A stretch of 64,000 nucleotides of DNA, taken from the NCBI RefSeq assembly GCF_042427615.1, contig NZ_JBHMEZ010000012.1, positions 124,001-188,000 on the forward strand, given 5' to 3'. The DNA comes from Formosa undariae (GTDB taxonomy: Bacteria > Bacteroidota > Bacteroidia > Flavobacteriales > Flavobacteriaceae). This document shows, piece after piece, positions 35,049-44,288 of the stretch; position 1 is the stretch's first letter, and every line of letters begins with the position of its first letter. The position numbers were made by a program, and so were the translations under genes. The notes under the pieces were generated by a model that was not told where the DNA came from, did no database searches, and was given only the letters and a program-made list of their open reading frames with translations.

Positions 35049-35302
35049 TAAATCAAGAGCCTATAATTCAATACCTAAACCATATTAATTAAACGTATTG
35101 TTTAACAAAATACTGACTACAACTTCTGCGATTTTCATTCAATTTACTGACTCATGCAATGTAATTACTATAATCGCGATTTGCTTTAAACGGCATCCAA
35201 GAAAACAATAATCATTAAGATCTACAGAAGTAATAACTACTCAATTGTATTTTAAATCATAGCACCACTCATTTACAAGCTTCCTGCTTACAAAAGATCG
35301 CA
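35049..35302. other. Gap without a recognisable gene
   Basis: About 250 bases between the serA terminator and the end of the RecD-like helicase gene (minus strand). I find no coding frame, RNA gene or strong hairpin here. It may hold the unmarked 3' end of the helicase transcript. Confidence 0.4.
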
Positions 35303-36742
35303 TTAGCCACGATAGTCCTCTTCTTCGAAAAATTCGTCTTTAAAACCTATCAAATAAAGCTTATCCTTAGCACGAGTCACAGCCGTGTACAACCAACGCA
35401 AATAATCTCTATTAATTCCATCAGGCAAATAAGGCTGCTCTACAAAAACAGTGCTCCACTGCCCACCTTGTGACTTGTGACACGTAATAGCATAAGAAAA
35501 TTTAACCTGTAATGCATTGAAATACTTATTAGCTTTTACTTTGGTGAATTTTTTATAATTACTAGTTTCTTCTTCATAGTCTTTCATTACCTCTTGATAC
35601 AACCTATTTGAATCTTCGTAAGTTAAAGAGGGGGATTCCGCCGAAATAGTATCTAAAAGCAACACTGTTTCTATAGGTTGCATTTGCGGGTAATCGACCA
35701 TTCTCATCTTAACTTCAGCAAAACGAAAGCCGTATAATTCTTTAATTGAAAAAATTTCTAAGACTTCAACAATATCTCCATTTGCAATAAATCCAGCTTC
35801 ACTTGTTGGCTTCAACCAGAAATAATTATTCTTAACAATCATTAAATAATCACCTGCAGATAATTCGTTCTCATTAAACAAAATTCGATCTCTAATTTGC
35901 TGATTATAGGCATTTGCACGCTTGTTACTTCTAACAATGATTGCAGTCTCTTCGTTTCCTAAATCGCTATAAGAATCGCTAATAGCATCCATGATTTCTT
36001 GCCCATCAATCAGTCTAATTATATCTTTATATGGATTAACATCAAACTTAAAACTATCGAAAAATGAACCAGACAATGTCTCTCTAAGTATGGTCGCATT
36101 AAATAATATTCCTGAATCTTGTTCTTGTCGAACCACTTCGTCAAGCTCCATACAAACCACTTCCTTATCGTAATTTAATACTAAAGTTTTTTGTTCTAAC
36201 GCAGGACTAATATCTAATTTAACAGGTGGCAATTGGGCTGTATCTCCAATAAGCAACAATTTACAATTAGTACCGCCATAAACATATTGCATTAAATCGT
36301 CTAGTAACGAGCCCTGTTCTGCAAATTTAGATTCTCCGGGCGTATCGGGAATCATAGAGGCTTCATCGACAATAAAAATGGTGTTTTTATGCTTATTAGG
36401 CTGTAAAACAAATTTCACGCCTCCACCTTTGTCTTTTTTAGGAAAATATATTTTTTTATGTATTGTAAATGCCTCTTTCTTGGAATAATTCGAAATTACT
36501 TTCGCCGCACGACCCGTGGGCGCCATAAGCACGGCACTCTTATTTATTTTCCACAAATTGCTTACAATCGTACTGACAATGGTGGTTTTACCCGTTCCAG
36601 CATACCCTTTTAGTAAATAAAGTGATTTTGGATTGGTATTAAAAATAAATTCCGACAATTGAATTAATACAATATTTTGTTTTGTAGTAGGATTAAACGG
36701 AAACTGCTGTTTTATAAGGGAATAAAATTGTGATGCATTCAT
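35303..36742 (-). CDS. RecD-like ATP-dependent DNA helicase
   Basis: A 479-residue superfamily 1 helicase. Walker A GYAGTGKT is at 46-53, Walker B VDEAS at 125-129, and the C-terminal UvrD_C_2-like part holds CHKSQGGQW and YTAVTRAKDKLYLIG. It is shorter than RecD2 and lacks its N-terminal helix-hairpin-helix region, fitting the AAA_30 plus UvrD_C_2 proteins of Bacteroidota. It would unwind DNA 5' to 3', with no known RecBC partner here. A -7 element TATATTTG (36777-36770, minus) precedes it. It is divergent from the membrane protein at 36871. Confidence 0.9.
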   Translation of the reverse strand: MNASQFYSLIKQQFPFNPTTKQNIVLIQLSEFIFNTNPKSLYLLKGYAGTGKTTIVSTIVSNLWKINKSAVLMAPTGRAAKVISNYSKKEAFTIHKKIYFPKKDKGGGVKFVLQPNKHKNTIFIVDEASMIPDTPGESKFAEQGSLLDDLMQYVYGGTNCKLLLIGDTAQLPPVKLDISPALEQKTLVLNYDKEVVCMELDEVVRQEQDSGILFNATILRETLSGSFFDSFKFDVNPYKDIIRLIDGQEIMDAISDSYSDLGNEETAIIVRSNKRANAYNQQIRDRILFNENELSAGDYLMIVKNNYFWLKPTSEAGFIANGDIVEVLEIFSIKELYGFRFAEVKMRMVDYPQMQPIETVLLLDTISAESPSLTYEDSNRLYQEVMKDYEEETSNYKKFTKVKANKYFNALQVKFSYAITCHKSQGGQWSTVFVEQPYLPDGINRDYLRWLYTAVTRAKDKLYLIGFKDEFFEEEDYRG

Positions 36743-36823
36743 TTATGAGGCTTCAGAAAAAAAATTATTCAAATATAGTAATGATTTTTACTCTTATAGG
36801 TTTTAACGAATAAAAAAAAATTG

Positions 36824-36831
36824 TAGATTTG
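36824..36831 (+). promoter_or_regulatory. -7 promoter element of the rsmD operon
   Basis: TAGATTTG matches TAnnTTTG and lies 39 bases upstream of the ATG at 36871. It drives the three overlapping genes that end with rsmD. Confidence 0.5.
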
Positions 36832-36870
36832 CGTTAGACCTTATAATAAAATTAATTAACAAAAAACACT

Positions 36871-37617
36871 ATGCTTACAATAATTCTTATTGCTGTTGCT
36901 GCTATTCTGCTTACGATTGGTTTAGTTTGGCTAATCGACAAATTTTTACCATCAGGTTTAAAACCTGTTATAATTATTGCACTTTGGGCACTTATAGCCT
37001 TCTTAGGTTACCAAACATTTATGTCGGTTTATACGCCTATTCAATTCAATAAAATTAAAAACAAACGTTACTCTTTAGTTATTGAAAAACTTATCGATAT
37101 TAGAGATGCACAATTAGCACACAAACAAGTGACAGGAAAATTCGCAGGAGAATTTGACCACTTAATTAAATTTATTGATACAGCTAAATATACTATCACA
37201 CAACGTCGTGACTCAACTATTATAGATGAAGAAATGACAAAAAGATATGGTGGTGTAGAATCATATAAGGATATTATTATTATTGATACATTAGGATTTA
37301 TCTCTGTGAAAGATTCTTTATTTAAAACGTCTCCTCGTTACAAAACGATGATGAACCTTCCTGCAGGTATTGGACCAGAAGGTGCTACATTTAAATTAGA
37401 AGCTGGAACTTTAGAGCAAAACGATGTTAAGATTCCTGTTTTCGAATCTTCTGTTAAGAAAGATGTTATTCTTTACGATCAAGAAAGAGACTTAATAATT
37501 CAAGAAAACCAAGTTATCGCGGTAGATGGTGTAAATGGAGATGCTTTAATGGTAGGTTCTATGAACGAAGTTAAGACCAACGGAAACTGGCCAAAAACAT
37601 ATGGTGACGACGAATAG
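36871..37617 (+). CDS. Conserved membrane protein, function unknown
   Basis: A 248-residue protein with two membrane helices (about 2-24 and 30-48) and a large soluble part after 55. The soluble part begins with a coiled-coil-like stretch and ends with DGVNGDALMVGSMNEVKTNGNW. I recognise it as a type common in flavobacteria beside DUF3822 and rsmD, but no function is known. Its last 17 bases overlap the next start codon, so translation is coupled. It could be a membrane anchor for a cell-envelope or division function; this is speculative. Confidence 0.75.
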   Translation: MLTIILIAVAAILLTIGLVWLIDKFLPSGLKPVIIIALWALIAFLGYQTFMSVYTPIQFNKIKNKRYSLVIEKLIDIRDAQLAHKQVTGKFAGEFDHLIKFIDTAKYTITQRRDSTIIDEEMTKRYGGVESYKDIIIIDTLGFISVKDSLFKTSPRYKTMMNLPAGIGPEGATFKLEAGTLEQNDVKIPVFESSVKKDVILYDQERDLIIQENQVIAVDGVNGDALMVGSMNEVKTNGNWPKTYGDDE

Positions 37618-38422
37618 TAGTTCACATAACAATACATATAAAGAATTGTCCATTCAAATTAGTTTGAGTGGACTTTCTTTTTGTATATTAAATTCTAGCA
37701 CGCATCAAGTTGAAGTTTTAAAGCATCTTTCTTTTAATAAACACGAAACACCTTATCAATTATTAGAGCATGTGCAGTCTTTATTTAATACCGAGGAAAG
37801 TTTAAAACAAGCGTTTAATAGCATTCAAATTATTCATAGTAACGAATTATCGACCCTGGTACCTAGCCCTTTATTTAGCGAAGACCATTTAGCCGATTAT
37901 TTAAAATTTAATTCCAAACTTTTAAAATCAGATTTTATTACGTTTGATACTATAGATTTAAACGACAGCGTAAATGTTTACGTCCCCTATGTAAACGTAA
38001 ACAATTTTATTTACGATAAATTTGGCGAATTTACATTTAAACACTTCTCTACGGTTTTAATTGAAAGCATCTTGCAGATAGAAAAAAATGCAGATGAACC
38101 TAAAATTTATATTCACATAGAATCTCGACATTTTGAAATATTAAGCGTAGATTCTGGAGCATTACAATTTTATAATACATTTGAATATAGTAGTAAAGAA
38201 GATTTTATATATTATCTACTTTTCACTTTAGAACAATTAAAATTAAACCCTGAAACTATTCAATTGGTTTTTGTAGGTGATATTTTAAAAAATGACGACT
38301 TATACAATATTGCATATAAGTATGTGCGTCATATTTCTTTTGGAAAACATAAACATAATTTTACTTTTAATCATCAACCACAAACTCAACATGCCGAGTT
38401 TGTAATCTTAAACAGTTTTTAA
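37601..38422 (+). CDS. DUF3822 family protein
   Basis: A 273-residue soluble protein that matches the DUF3822 pattern of Bacteroidota. It opens with ELSIQISLSGLSFCI and has later IHIESRHFEILSVDSGALQFYNTF and LVFVGDIL segments, reminiscent of an actin-like ATPase fold. Function is unknown; the constant partner is rsmD. Its start overlaps the previous gene by 17 bases and its stop overlaps the rsmD start by one base (TAATG). The ATG at 37601 gives MVTTNSSSHNN, a flexible lead, and is the only suitable start. Confidence 0.85.
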   Translation: MVTTNSSSHNNTYKELSIQISLSGLSFCILNSSTHQVEVLKHLSFNKHETPYQLLEHVQSLFNTEESLKQAFNSIQIIHSNELSTLVPSPLFSEDHLADYLKFNSKLLKSDFITFDTIDLNDSVNVYVPYVNVNNFIYDKFGEFTFKHFSTVLIESILQIEKNADEPKIYIHIESRHFEILSVDSGALQFYNTFEYSSKEDFIYYLLFTLEQLKLNPETIQLVFVGDILKNDDLYNIAYKYVRHISFGKHKHNFTFNHQPQTQHAEFVILNSF

Positions 38423-38979
38423 TGCGAATAATATCTGGATTATATAAAGGAAGAAGAATCACTGCTCCAAAAAAGCTACCCGTTCGTCCTACGACCGATA
38501 TGGCCAAAGAAGCCTTATTTAATATTTTAAATAACACGTATTATTTTGATGATGTTTCCGTGCTAGATCTATTCGCAGGAATAGGAAGTATTAGTTACGA
38601 ATTTGCTTCTAGAGGCACAACGCAAATAACTTGTGTAGATCAAGAATTAGGTTGTATTAAATTTATTAATGATACTGCAGAAAGTTTTGAAATGCCAATA
38701 CAAGCTGTAAAAAGTGATGTTTTTAAATTTTTAGAGCAAACGACTTTAAAATCGACTATAATATTTGCAGATCCTCCTTACTCCTTTCCTGTTGAAGAAT
38801 TTAGTAAAATTCCGCAATTGGTTTTCGAAAACGATCTATTAGAAACCAATGGTGTTTTAATTGTAGAGCATTCTAAACACACAAAAATATCCCATTTAGA
38901 GCATTATAAATATTCTAAAAGTTATGGCGGCAATATGTTTAGTTTTTTTAGTCACCCAGAAACAGACTCTGAAGATTAA
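38422..38979 (+). CDS. rsmD: 16S rRNA (guanine966-N2)-methyltransferase RsmD
   Basis: A 185-residue SAM-dependent methyltransferase of the usual RsmD length. VRPTTD at 21-26, the SAM-binding LDLFAGIGS at 48-56 and the catalytic DPPY at 117-120 are all present. It modifies G966 of 16S rRNA in the small subunit. It is the third gene of a tightly overlapping operon with DUF3822 and the membrane protein upstream. There is a gap of about 140 bases before the next lipoprotein gene. Confidence 0.95.
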   Translation: MRIISGLYKGRRITAPKKLPVRPTTDMAKEALFNILNNTYYFDDVSVLDLFAGIGSISYEFASRGTTQITCVDQELGCIKFINDTAESFEMPIQAVKSDVFKFLEQTTLKSTIIFADPPYSFPVEEFSKIPQLVFENDLLETNGVLIVEHSKHTKISHLEHYKYSKSYGGNMFSFFSHPETDSED

Positions 38980-39122
38980 AATATAGTCAAATCATTTATC
39001 AGATTATAGCTTAATTTTGAAATAAAAATATATTATTTATAAAAATAAATTTAAAATATGTATTTTAGTTAAAGCTAAGCATGTAGTTTAGTGCAGTTTA
39101 ATTCACAATGATATCAGTAAAT

Positions 39123-39644
39123 ATGAAAAAACTTATTTTGTTCGCCTTTGCTTTAGTAGTAATGGTTTCTTGTAATGAACCCGCAAAACAATACACTACA
39201 AGTTCTCCTGAAATTGAAACAATTAAAACATTACATGATTATTTTAAGGACAGTAATTATGATGGTCTTAAAGATTTGTATGCCGAAGACGCTCAAATTT
39301 TCGAAAACTCTTTAGAACCTACAACTGTATCAGATATGATTCAACAAGGAAAAGAAGGACGTAAAGTTGTAGAAGGATATGATTTCCCTGAAGGTGTAAA
39401 GTGTGAAATGATCACTAATGATGCTGGAGAAAAATGGGTAAATAGCTGGGCTGTTTGGACTGGAAATATAAAAGGAAGTGAAACAGAGATAAAAGTGCCT
39501 ATTATTTCTAGATTCTTATTTAAAGACGGTAAAATCGTAAAAGAATATAGCTATTGGGATAATTTACCAAGCTACAATGCTTTTGAAGAATTAGCTTCAG
39601 ATAAATTAGACAAATTAGATGAAACATTGGCAGAAGATAAATAA
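39123..39644 (+). CDS. Lipoprotein with SnoaL/NTF2-like fold
   Basis: A 173-residue lipoprotein from the chosen ATG; a longer start at 39108 adds five residues. The signal MKKLILFAFALVVMVSC places the acylated Cys at residue 17. The mature domain, about 30-150, has the helix, cone and WAVWTGNI / FKDGKIVKEYSYWD strand pattern of the NTF2/SnoaL superfamily. That fold binds small ligands or acts as an enzyme scaffold, and the role here is unknown. It precedes the RNase P RNA, which is on the other strand. Confidence 0.82.
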   Translation: MKKLILFAFALVVMVSCNEPAKQYTTSSPEIETIKTLHDYFKDSNYDGLKDLYAEDAQIFENSLEPTTVSDMIQQGKEGRKVVEGYDFPEGVKCEMITNDAGEKWVNSWAVWTGNIKGSETEIKVPIISRFLFKDGKIVKEYSYWDNLPSYNAFEELASDKLDKLDETLAEDK

Positions 39645-39673
39645 TATCTAAACCATTATTTTTCAATAAAACA

Positions 39674-39703
39674 AAGCCCTTTTTTATAACTAAAAAAGGG
39701 CTT
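39674..39703. terminator. Bidirectional terminator of the lipoprotein and RNase P RNA
   Basis: A 13-bp stem AAGCCCTTTTTTA / TAAAAAAGGGCTT (39674-39686 with 39691-39703) with a 4-base loop. It lies 29 bases after the plus-strand lipoprotein stop and ten bases beyond the rnpB 3' end on the minus strand. Confidence 0.85.
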
Positions 39704-39710
39704 GTTTATT

Positions 39711-40021
39711 TAAGTAAATCTATAAGCCGAATCCTGTACCTTTTCGAAATGAAAAGGCCCTTATCATTTATCTGAGTGTAAAATTACTAATACACTTTAG
39801 CTGCCCACCCTCCAATATCGAGCGTGCCGCCCTCAAGCATTGGTATACATGGCATTGCACCACATAGAGTTTACCTGGTTTCACTACAGCATTACCTGTA
39901 CATACTTTCTGTTGCACTTTTCCTAACCTCTCGGCTGGTGGCCATTAACCACTATGTTGCACTACGGTGTTCGGACTTTCCTCCATTCTATAAATAGAAC
40001 AGCGATAAGGCGATCTACTAG
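39711..40021 (-). ncRNA. rnpB: RNase P RNA
   Basis: The catalytic RNA of RNase P, which matures tRNA 5' ends. The minus strand carries the universal GAGGAAAGTCC motif (39983-39973) followed by GAACACC, and near the 3' end the ATTCGGCTTAT element. P1 pairs AGTAGATC (40019-40012) with GATTTACT (39720-39713) over eight bases. A -7 element TATTTTTG (40033-40026) puts the transcription start at about 40021, agreeing with P1. The length of about 310 bases is compact for a bacterial type A RNA. Ends are accurate to a few bases. Confidence 0.93.
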
Positions 40022-40025
40022 CCGG

Positions 40026-40033
40026 CAAAAATA
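40026..40033 (-). promoter_or_regulatory. -7 promoter element of rnpB
   Basis: The minus strand reads TATTTTTG directly upstream of the predicted 5' end of the RNA. The spacing of about 5 bases to the start fits the Bacteroidota promoter pattern. Confidence 0.6.
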
Positions 40034-40141
40034 CAATAATTACTCACTATAATAACTAAACCTTCATCTATTAAATTTAAAAGTTGTTAATAACTCGCGC
40101 TAATTTTCGTGTACAATATGGTAATATATTCCCCGATTTTT

Positions 40142-40149
40142 TAACTTTG
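40142..40149 (+). promoter_or_regulatory. -7 promoter element of dnaX
   Basis: TAACTTTG matches TAnnTTTG and lies 17 bases upstream of the dnaX ATG at 40167. It predicts a leader of about a dozen bases. Confidence 0.55.
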
Positions 40150-40166
40150 TTGTTCTAAGTATTTCT

Positions 40167-41912
40167 ATGGAACATTTTATAGTATCGGCTCGTAAATATA
40201 GACCCCAAACATTTAAGGATGTTGTGGGGCAACAAGCGATTACAAATACGTTACTAAATGCTATAGAAAACAATCATTTGGCGCAAGCTCTTTTGTTTAC
40301 AGGCCCACGTGGTGTTGGTAAAACAAGTTGTGCTCGTATTCTTGCTAAAATGATTAATAGTAAGGGAATCGATAATCCTGATGAAGATTTTGCTTTTAAT
40401 GTATTTGAACTTGATGCTGCTTCTAACAATTCTGTAGACGATATTAGAAATTTAACCGATCAGGTTAGAATTCCGCCTCAAATTGGGCAATATAAAGTCT
40501 ATATTATTGATGAAGTCCACATGTTATCTCAGGCCGCTTTTAATGCGTTTTTAAAGACTTTAGAAGAACCGCCAAAACATTGTATTTTTATATTAGCGAC
40601 TACCGAAAAACATAAAATTATACCGACTATCTTATCGAGATGTCAGATTTTTGATTTTAAACGTATTACGGTTAAAGACGCTAAAAATTATTTAAAATAT
40701 ATAGCTAAAGAACAAGGAATTACGGCCGATGATGATGCGCTACATATAATAGCTCAGAAAGCTGATGGCGCTATGCGTGATGCCCTTTCCATTTTTGACC
40801 GTGTAGTTAGTTTTTCTGGAAAAAATTTAACGAGACAAGCGGTTACAGAAAATTTAAACGTTCTAGATTACGAAACATTTTTTACAAGCACCGATTTTAT
40901 ATTAGATAACAAAATTCCGGATTTACTCTTACAATTCAATACGACATTGTCTAAAGGGTTTGACGGACAACATTATATTGCAGGCTTAGCATCTCATTTT
41001 AGAGACTTATTAGTTTGTAAAACACCACAAACCGTAGAACTTCTAGAAGTTGGAGAAGAAACGAAGCAAAAATATTTAGAGCAGGCGAATAAATCGTCTC
41101 AAGACTTTTTATTAAAAGGTATTGCACTCGCCAACGATTGCGATCTCAAGTATAAAACCAGTAAAAACCAACGACTCCTCGTCGAACTTTGTATCATGCA
41201 GCTTGCCTCTATCACTTTTGATGGAGAAAAAAAAAATAGCAAACGGTTCATAATTCCACCATCCTATTTTAGAGCAAAAGGCATTACCCCTATTCCTGTT
41301 AATAAACCAGCAGTTTCAAGTTCTACAGATTCAGAAGTCAAAGCAGAGCAAGTTGCTGTGCCATCAACTCCTGAAACTGCAGTAAAAAAAGAAAGCACTT
41401 CAAAATTTTCGGATCCACAAATACCAAAAATTGTTTTATCCAAGGAAAATAAACGAACTTCAGGTCTATCCTTAAAGAGTATTCGTGCTAAAAAAGAGCA
41501 TGAAATTAGACAAAATGAAGTTGTTTACGATGAAATTAATTTACCTACAGATGATTTCACTGAGGAAGATATGCAAACGGCATGGAAGGATTTTGTAACC
41601 GTTCTTGAAGCCGAAGGGAAACATAATCTAGCATCCATTTTATCTATAGATACTCCCAAATTAATAGATAAAACAATCATGAGGGTAGAATACCCAAACC
41701 AAACAAATAAGGTTGAAGTAGAACGTAGTCAGTTTCATCTTATGAGTTTTGTGAGGAAGCGTTTAAATAATTTTGATGTAAGTTTAGACATCATAATTAA
41801 CGAAGAAAAAGAAAAACAATACGCCTATACACCTCGTGAGAAATTTGAAAAAATGTGCGATAAAAACCCCAGTCTAGAACTTTTAAGAAAAGCTTTCGAT
41901 CTTGATGTTTAA
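40167..41912 (+). CDS. dnaX: DNA polymerase III gamma/tau subunit
   Basis: A 581-residue clamp-loader ATPase subunit. Walker A GPRGVGKT is at 46-53, Walker B DEVH at 115-118, and the sensor SRCQIFDF near 157. The C-terminal part, after a low-complexity linker (about 375-430), would contact the polymerase. The four-Cys zinc module usually found between the Walker A helix and the ELDAASN segment is absent: residues 62-80 contain no Cys. This appears to be a lineage trait. The stop overlaps the start of the following lipoprotein gene by eight bases. Confidence 0.94.
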   Translation: MEHFIVSARKYRPQTFKDVVGQQAITNTLLNAIENNHLAQALLFTGPRGVGKTSCARILAKMINSKGIDNPDEDFAFNVFELDAASNNSVDDIRNLTDQVRIPPQIGQYKVYIIDEVHMLSQAAFNAFLKTLEEPPKHCIFILATTEKHKIIPTILSRCQIFDFKRITVKDAKNYLKYIAKEQGITADDDALHIIAQKADGAMRDALSIFDRVVSFSGKNLTRQAVTENLNVLDYETFFTSTDFILDNKIPDLLLQFNTTLSKGFDGQHYIAGLASHFRDLLVCKTPQTVELLEVGEETKQKYLEQANKSSQDFLLKGIALANDCDLKYKTSKNQRLLVELCIMQLASITFDGEKKNSKRFIIPPSYFRAKGITPIPVNKPAVSSSTDSEVKAEQVAVPSTPETAVKKESTSKFSDPQIPKIVLSKENKRTSGLSLKSIRAKKEHEIRQNEVVYDEINLPTDDFTEEDMQTAWKDFVTVLEAEGKHNLASILSIDTPKLIDKTIMRVEYPNQTNKVEVERSQFHLMSFVRKRLNNFDVSLDIIINEEKEKQYAYTPREKFEKMCDKNPSLELLRKAFDLDV

Positions 41913-42492
41913 AAAACTAAAATACAATCTACTAGGTGTTTTTATTTTCACAATAATAGCTACGCTTAGCTGCTGCGATGGTAGAGCAAAATTAAACAAA
42001 AACCCGAAGCAAATTTTAGCAGATAAAGGTATGTTAACGTCCTTTTCTGAACGCATAAATTATATGCCAGAAAGTCCATCCGAAACAATTACCGACACGA
42101 TTTTACATACCGGATATAAGGTTTATATTAAAACGTATAGTGACATGAATTCGAATGTTATTAAAGCGGCACTTATAGATAATATAAACATCAAAACATT
42201 TTATAGAAATGCTTTGGCTGATGTTTCAGTAAAAAGAAATGACAAAACAATATTCAATCAAACCATTTCAAAAGCCTTTATAACAGAAAATATTGAAACT
42301 ACACCTGAAGCGCTTCAGTCCTATATTTTAAAAAGTATATGGATAGACGATAATCACATCTCTTCTAAAGAATCTGTAATCTTTAATATTCTGTTCAACA
42401 AAGCTGAAGATACCACAAAATACAAATCATTTCTGCTTACAATTTCAAAAGAAGGCGATTATAAAATCACCGAAACGACAACTAAAATCTAA
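41905..42492 (+). CDS. Lipoprotein, function unknown
   Basis: A 195-residue lipoprotein. The start ATG at 41905 overlaps dnaX by eight bases; a TTG one codon earlier is less likely. The signal is MFKKLKYNLLGVF to TLSC, with the acylated Cys at residue 23 and a second Cys at 24. The mature part is a soluble domain with many charged residues and no family I recognise. The tight overlap implies co-expression with dnaX, and miaE follows after five bases, but there is no evident functional link. Confidence 0.8.
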   Translation: MFKKLKYNLLGVFIFTIIATLSCCDGRAKLNKNPKQILADKGMLTSFSERINYMPESPSETITDTILHTGYKVYIKTYSDMNSNVIKAALIDNINIKTFYRNALADVSVKRNDKTIFNQTISKAFITENIETTPEALQSYILKSIWIDDNHISSKESVIFNILFNKAEDTTKYKSFLLTISKEGDYKITETTTKI

Positions 42493-42497
42493 ATAGT

Positions 42498-43079
42498 ATG
42501 CTAGGCTTAAAATTACCAACAGATCCAAGATGGGTTAATATCGTAGAGAAAAATGTAGAATTCATTTTAACCGATCATGCCTACTGCGAACAAAAAGCAA
42601 CGAGTACTGCAATTTCATTAATTGTTAGTTTTCCGGAATATACAGATTTGGTTCAGGAAATGGTTGCCTTGGTAAAAGAAGAAATTAGTCATTTTAAAAT
42701 GGTACACGACAAAATCCTAGAAAACGGTTGGGTTTTAGGTCGTGATAGAAAAGATGAATACGTTTTAAAACTCATTACATTTTTCCCTAAAGGAGGAAGC
42801 AGAACAACGCAATTAGTACATCGATTGCTTTACGCTGCATTAATTGAAGCAAGAAGTTGCGAACGATTTAGATTATTATCGGAAGAATTAGAAGATAAAG
42901 AACTCGCAGAATTTTACAGAAAACTAATGGTAAGTGAAGCAAATCATTACACTATGTTCTTAGGATTCGCTAGACAATATGGCGACAAGGACGAAGTGAA
43001 TGAAAAATGGCAAAATCTTTTAGAATTTGAAGCCGAAATAATGGCCGATTTAAGTAAAAGTGAAACCATTCACGGCTAA
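42498..43079 (+). CDS. miaE: tRNA-(ms2io6A)-hydroxylase MiaE
   Basis: A 193-residue diiron monooxygenase that hydroxylates the isopentenyl group on A37 of tRNA. The two ExxH motifs that bind iron are E62-H65 (EEISH) and E147-H150 (SEANH). E31 and E117 are likely additional ligands. The ferritin-like four-helix bundle is apparent throughout. It is the third gene after dnaX and the lipoprotein. It converges on the cysteine desulfurase gene across 16 bases with no terminator seen. Confidence 0.93.
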   Translation: MLGLKLPTDPRWVNIVEKNVEFILTDHAYCEQKATSTAISLIVSFPEYTDLVQEMVALVKEEISHFKMVHDKILENGWVLGRDRKDEYVLKLITFFPKGGSRTTQLVHRLLYAALIEARSCERFRLLSEELEDKELAEFYRKLMVSEANHYTMFLGFARQYGDKDEVNEKWQNLLEFEAEIMADLSKSETIHG

Positions 43080-43095
43080 TGCTGTTTATAGAAAT

Positions 43096-44244
43096 TTATT
43101 GCGCAGCGAATGCTTTTAGAATTTCAATAACATAGTCTACGTCTTCTTTTGTATTATAATGTGAGAAAGAAAATCGAATTGATGGTTTTTTAAAATTCTC
43201 GTCGCTTAGTATTTCTGCTAAAACATGAGATCCTTTTTGGCTCCCACTCTGGCATGCACTACCACGAGAACACGCAATTCCTTTTAAGTCTAATTGAAAT
43301 AAAAGCAGCTGTGTTTTATTCGCTTCAAAAGGAAAACAAACATTTAACATAGTATACGCACTACGTTCTAAATTTGAAGAATCTCCGTTAAAGGAAGCTT
43401 CAGGAAACGTGTTTTTTAGTTCGGTAACAAAATAAGCTTTTAAATCGGTCACAGCATTTCGTTCCATTTCTAGATTTTGATACGCTAACTTAAAAGCCGT
43501 TTCCAAGCCCACAATATTATGAACCGACTCTGTCCCCGCTCTTAGTCCGCGTTCTTGTTCTCCTCCATGAATCATAGCATGTAAACCGGAATGTTTTCTT
43601 ATAAAAGCAAATCCAACTCCTTTTGGTCCATGAAATTTATGTGCACTAGATGCTATAAAGTCGACAGGAATATCTTGTAGATCCAATTCGTAATGTCCGA
43701 TAGACTGTACGGTATCACTATGAAAAAGTGTATTGGTTGTTTTACAAAGTTCTGCCACACGTTTTAAATCTAATAGACTTCCTATTTCATTATTTACATG
43801 CATTAAGCTGACTATCGATTTTTCTTCAGAAGCATTTAAAAGTTGTTGCAAATCAGAATAATTTACAGCCCCATGTTTATCTAAAGCGACGTAATTAACA
43901 GAAACATCGAAATTATTAACTAAATAATCAACCGTATGTAACACGGCATGATGCTCTATTTTAGACGTAATAATACGTTTAACTCCCAAATCTTTCACGG
44001 CACTTATAAGCACCAAATTATCGGCCTCTGTCCCTCCAGAAGTGAATACAATTTCGGAAGACGAAACTTTTAATTGCTTGGCAATAGTCTTTCTAGCTGT
44101 TTCAACTAATGTTTTTGAAGAACGACCGAAACTATGCGAAGAAGATGGATTACCATAATATTCACTCATAACATCAGTCATTTTAGTAATAACATCTTCT
44201 CTAATTTTAGTGGTCGCAGCACTATCGAAATACACCTTTTTCAT
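43096..44244 (-). CDS. Cysteine desulfurase (IscS/NifS family)
   Basis: A 382-residue PLP enzyme that takes sulfur from cysteine for Fe-S clusters or tRNA thiolation. The PLP lysine is K203 (SAHKFHGPKG), the PLP-stacking His H99, and the catalytic Cys C331 in SRGSACQSG. The short loop around C331 resembles the IscS/NifS group rather than SufS. No isc or suf genes are adjacent. A complete promoter is visible: a -33 TTG (plus-strand CAA at 44276-44278), a 19-base spacer and a -7 TAATTTTG (44256-44249) ending only four bases before the ATG. Confidence 0.92.
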   Translation of the reverse strand: MKKVYFDSAATTKIREDVITKMTDVMSEYYGNPSSSHSFGRSSKTLVETARKTIAKQLKVSSSEIVFTSGGTEADNLVLISAVKDLGVKRIITSKIEHHAVLHTVDYLVNNFDVSVNYVALDKHGAVNYSDLQQLLNASEEKSIVSLMHVNNEIGSLLDLKRVAELCKTTNTLFHSDTVQSIGHYELDLQDIPVDFIASSAHKFHGPKGVGFAFIRKHSGLHAMIHGGEQERGLRAGTESVHNIVGLETAFKLAYQNLEMERNAVTDLKAYFVTELKNTFPEASFNGDSSNLERSAYTMLNVCFPFEANKTQLLLFQLDLKGIACSRGSACQSGSQKGSHVLAEILSDENFKKPSIRFSFSHYNTKEDVDYVIEILKAFAAQ

Positions 44245-44248
44245 ATCA

Positions 44249-44278
44249 CAAAATTACTTCAAATAAAATTACTTTCAA
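44249..44278 (-). promoter_or_regulatory. Complete promoter of the desulfurase gene, four bases before ATG
   Basis: The minus strand has a -33 TTG (44278-44276), 19 bases of spacer, and TAATTTTG (44256-44249). The ATG follows after only four bases (TGAT), so a start of transcription at the usual distance falls on the start codon. A leaderless mRNA is predicted. Confidence 0.6.
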
Positions 44279-44288
44279 TAAGTCTCGT

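Noticed and set aside
39711..40021. A structured, GC-richer region looked like a tRNA cluster.
   Set aside because: The GAGGAAAGTCC and ATTCGGCTTAT motifs and P1 pairing identify it as RNase P RNA.
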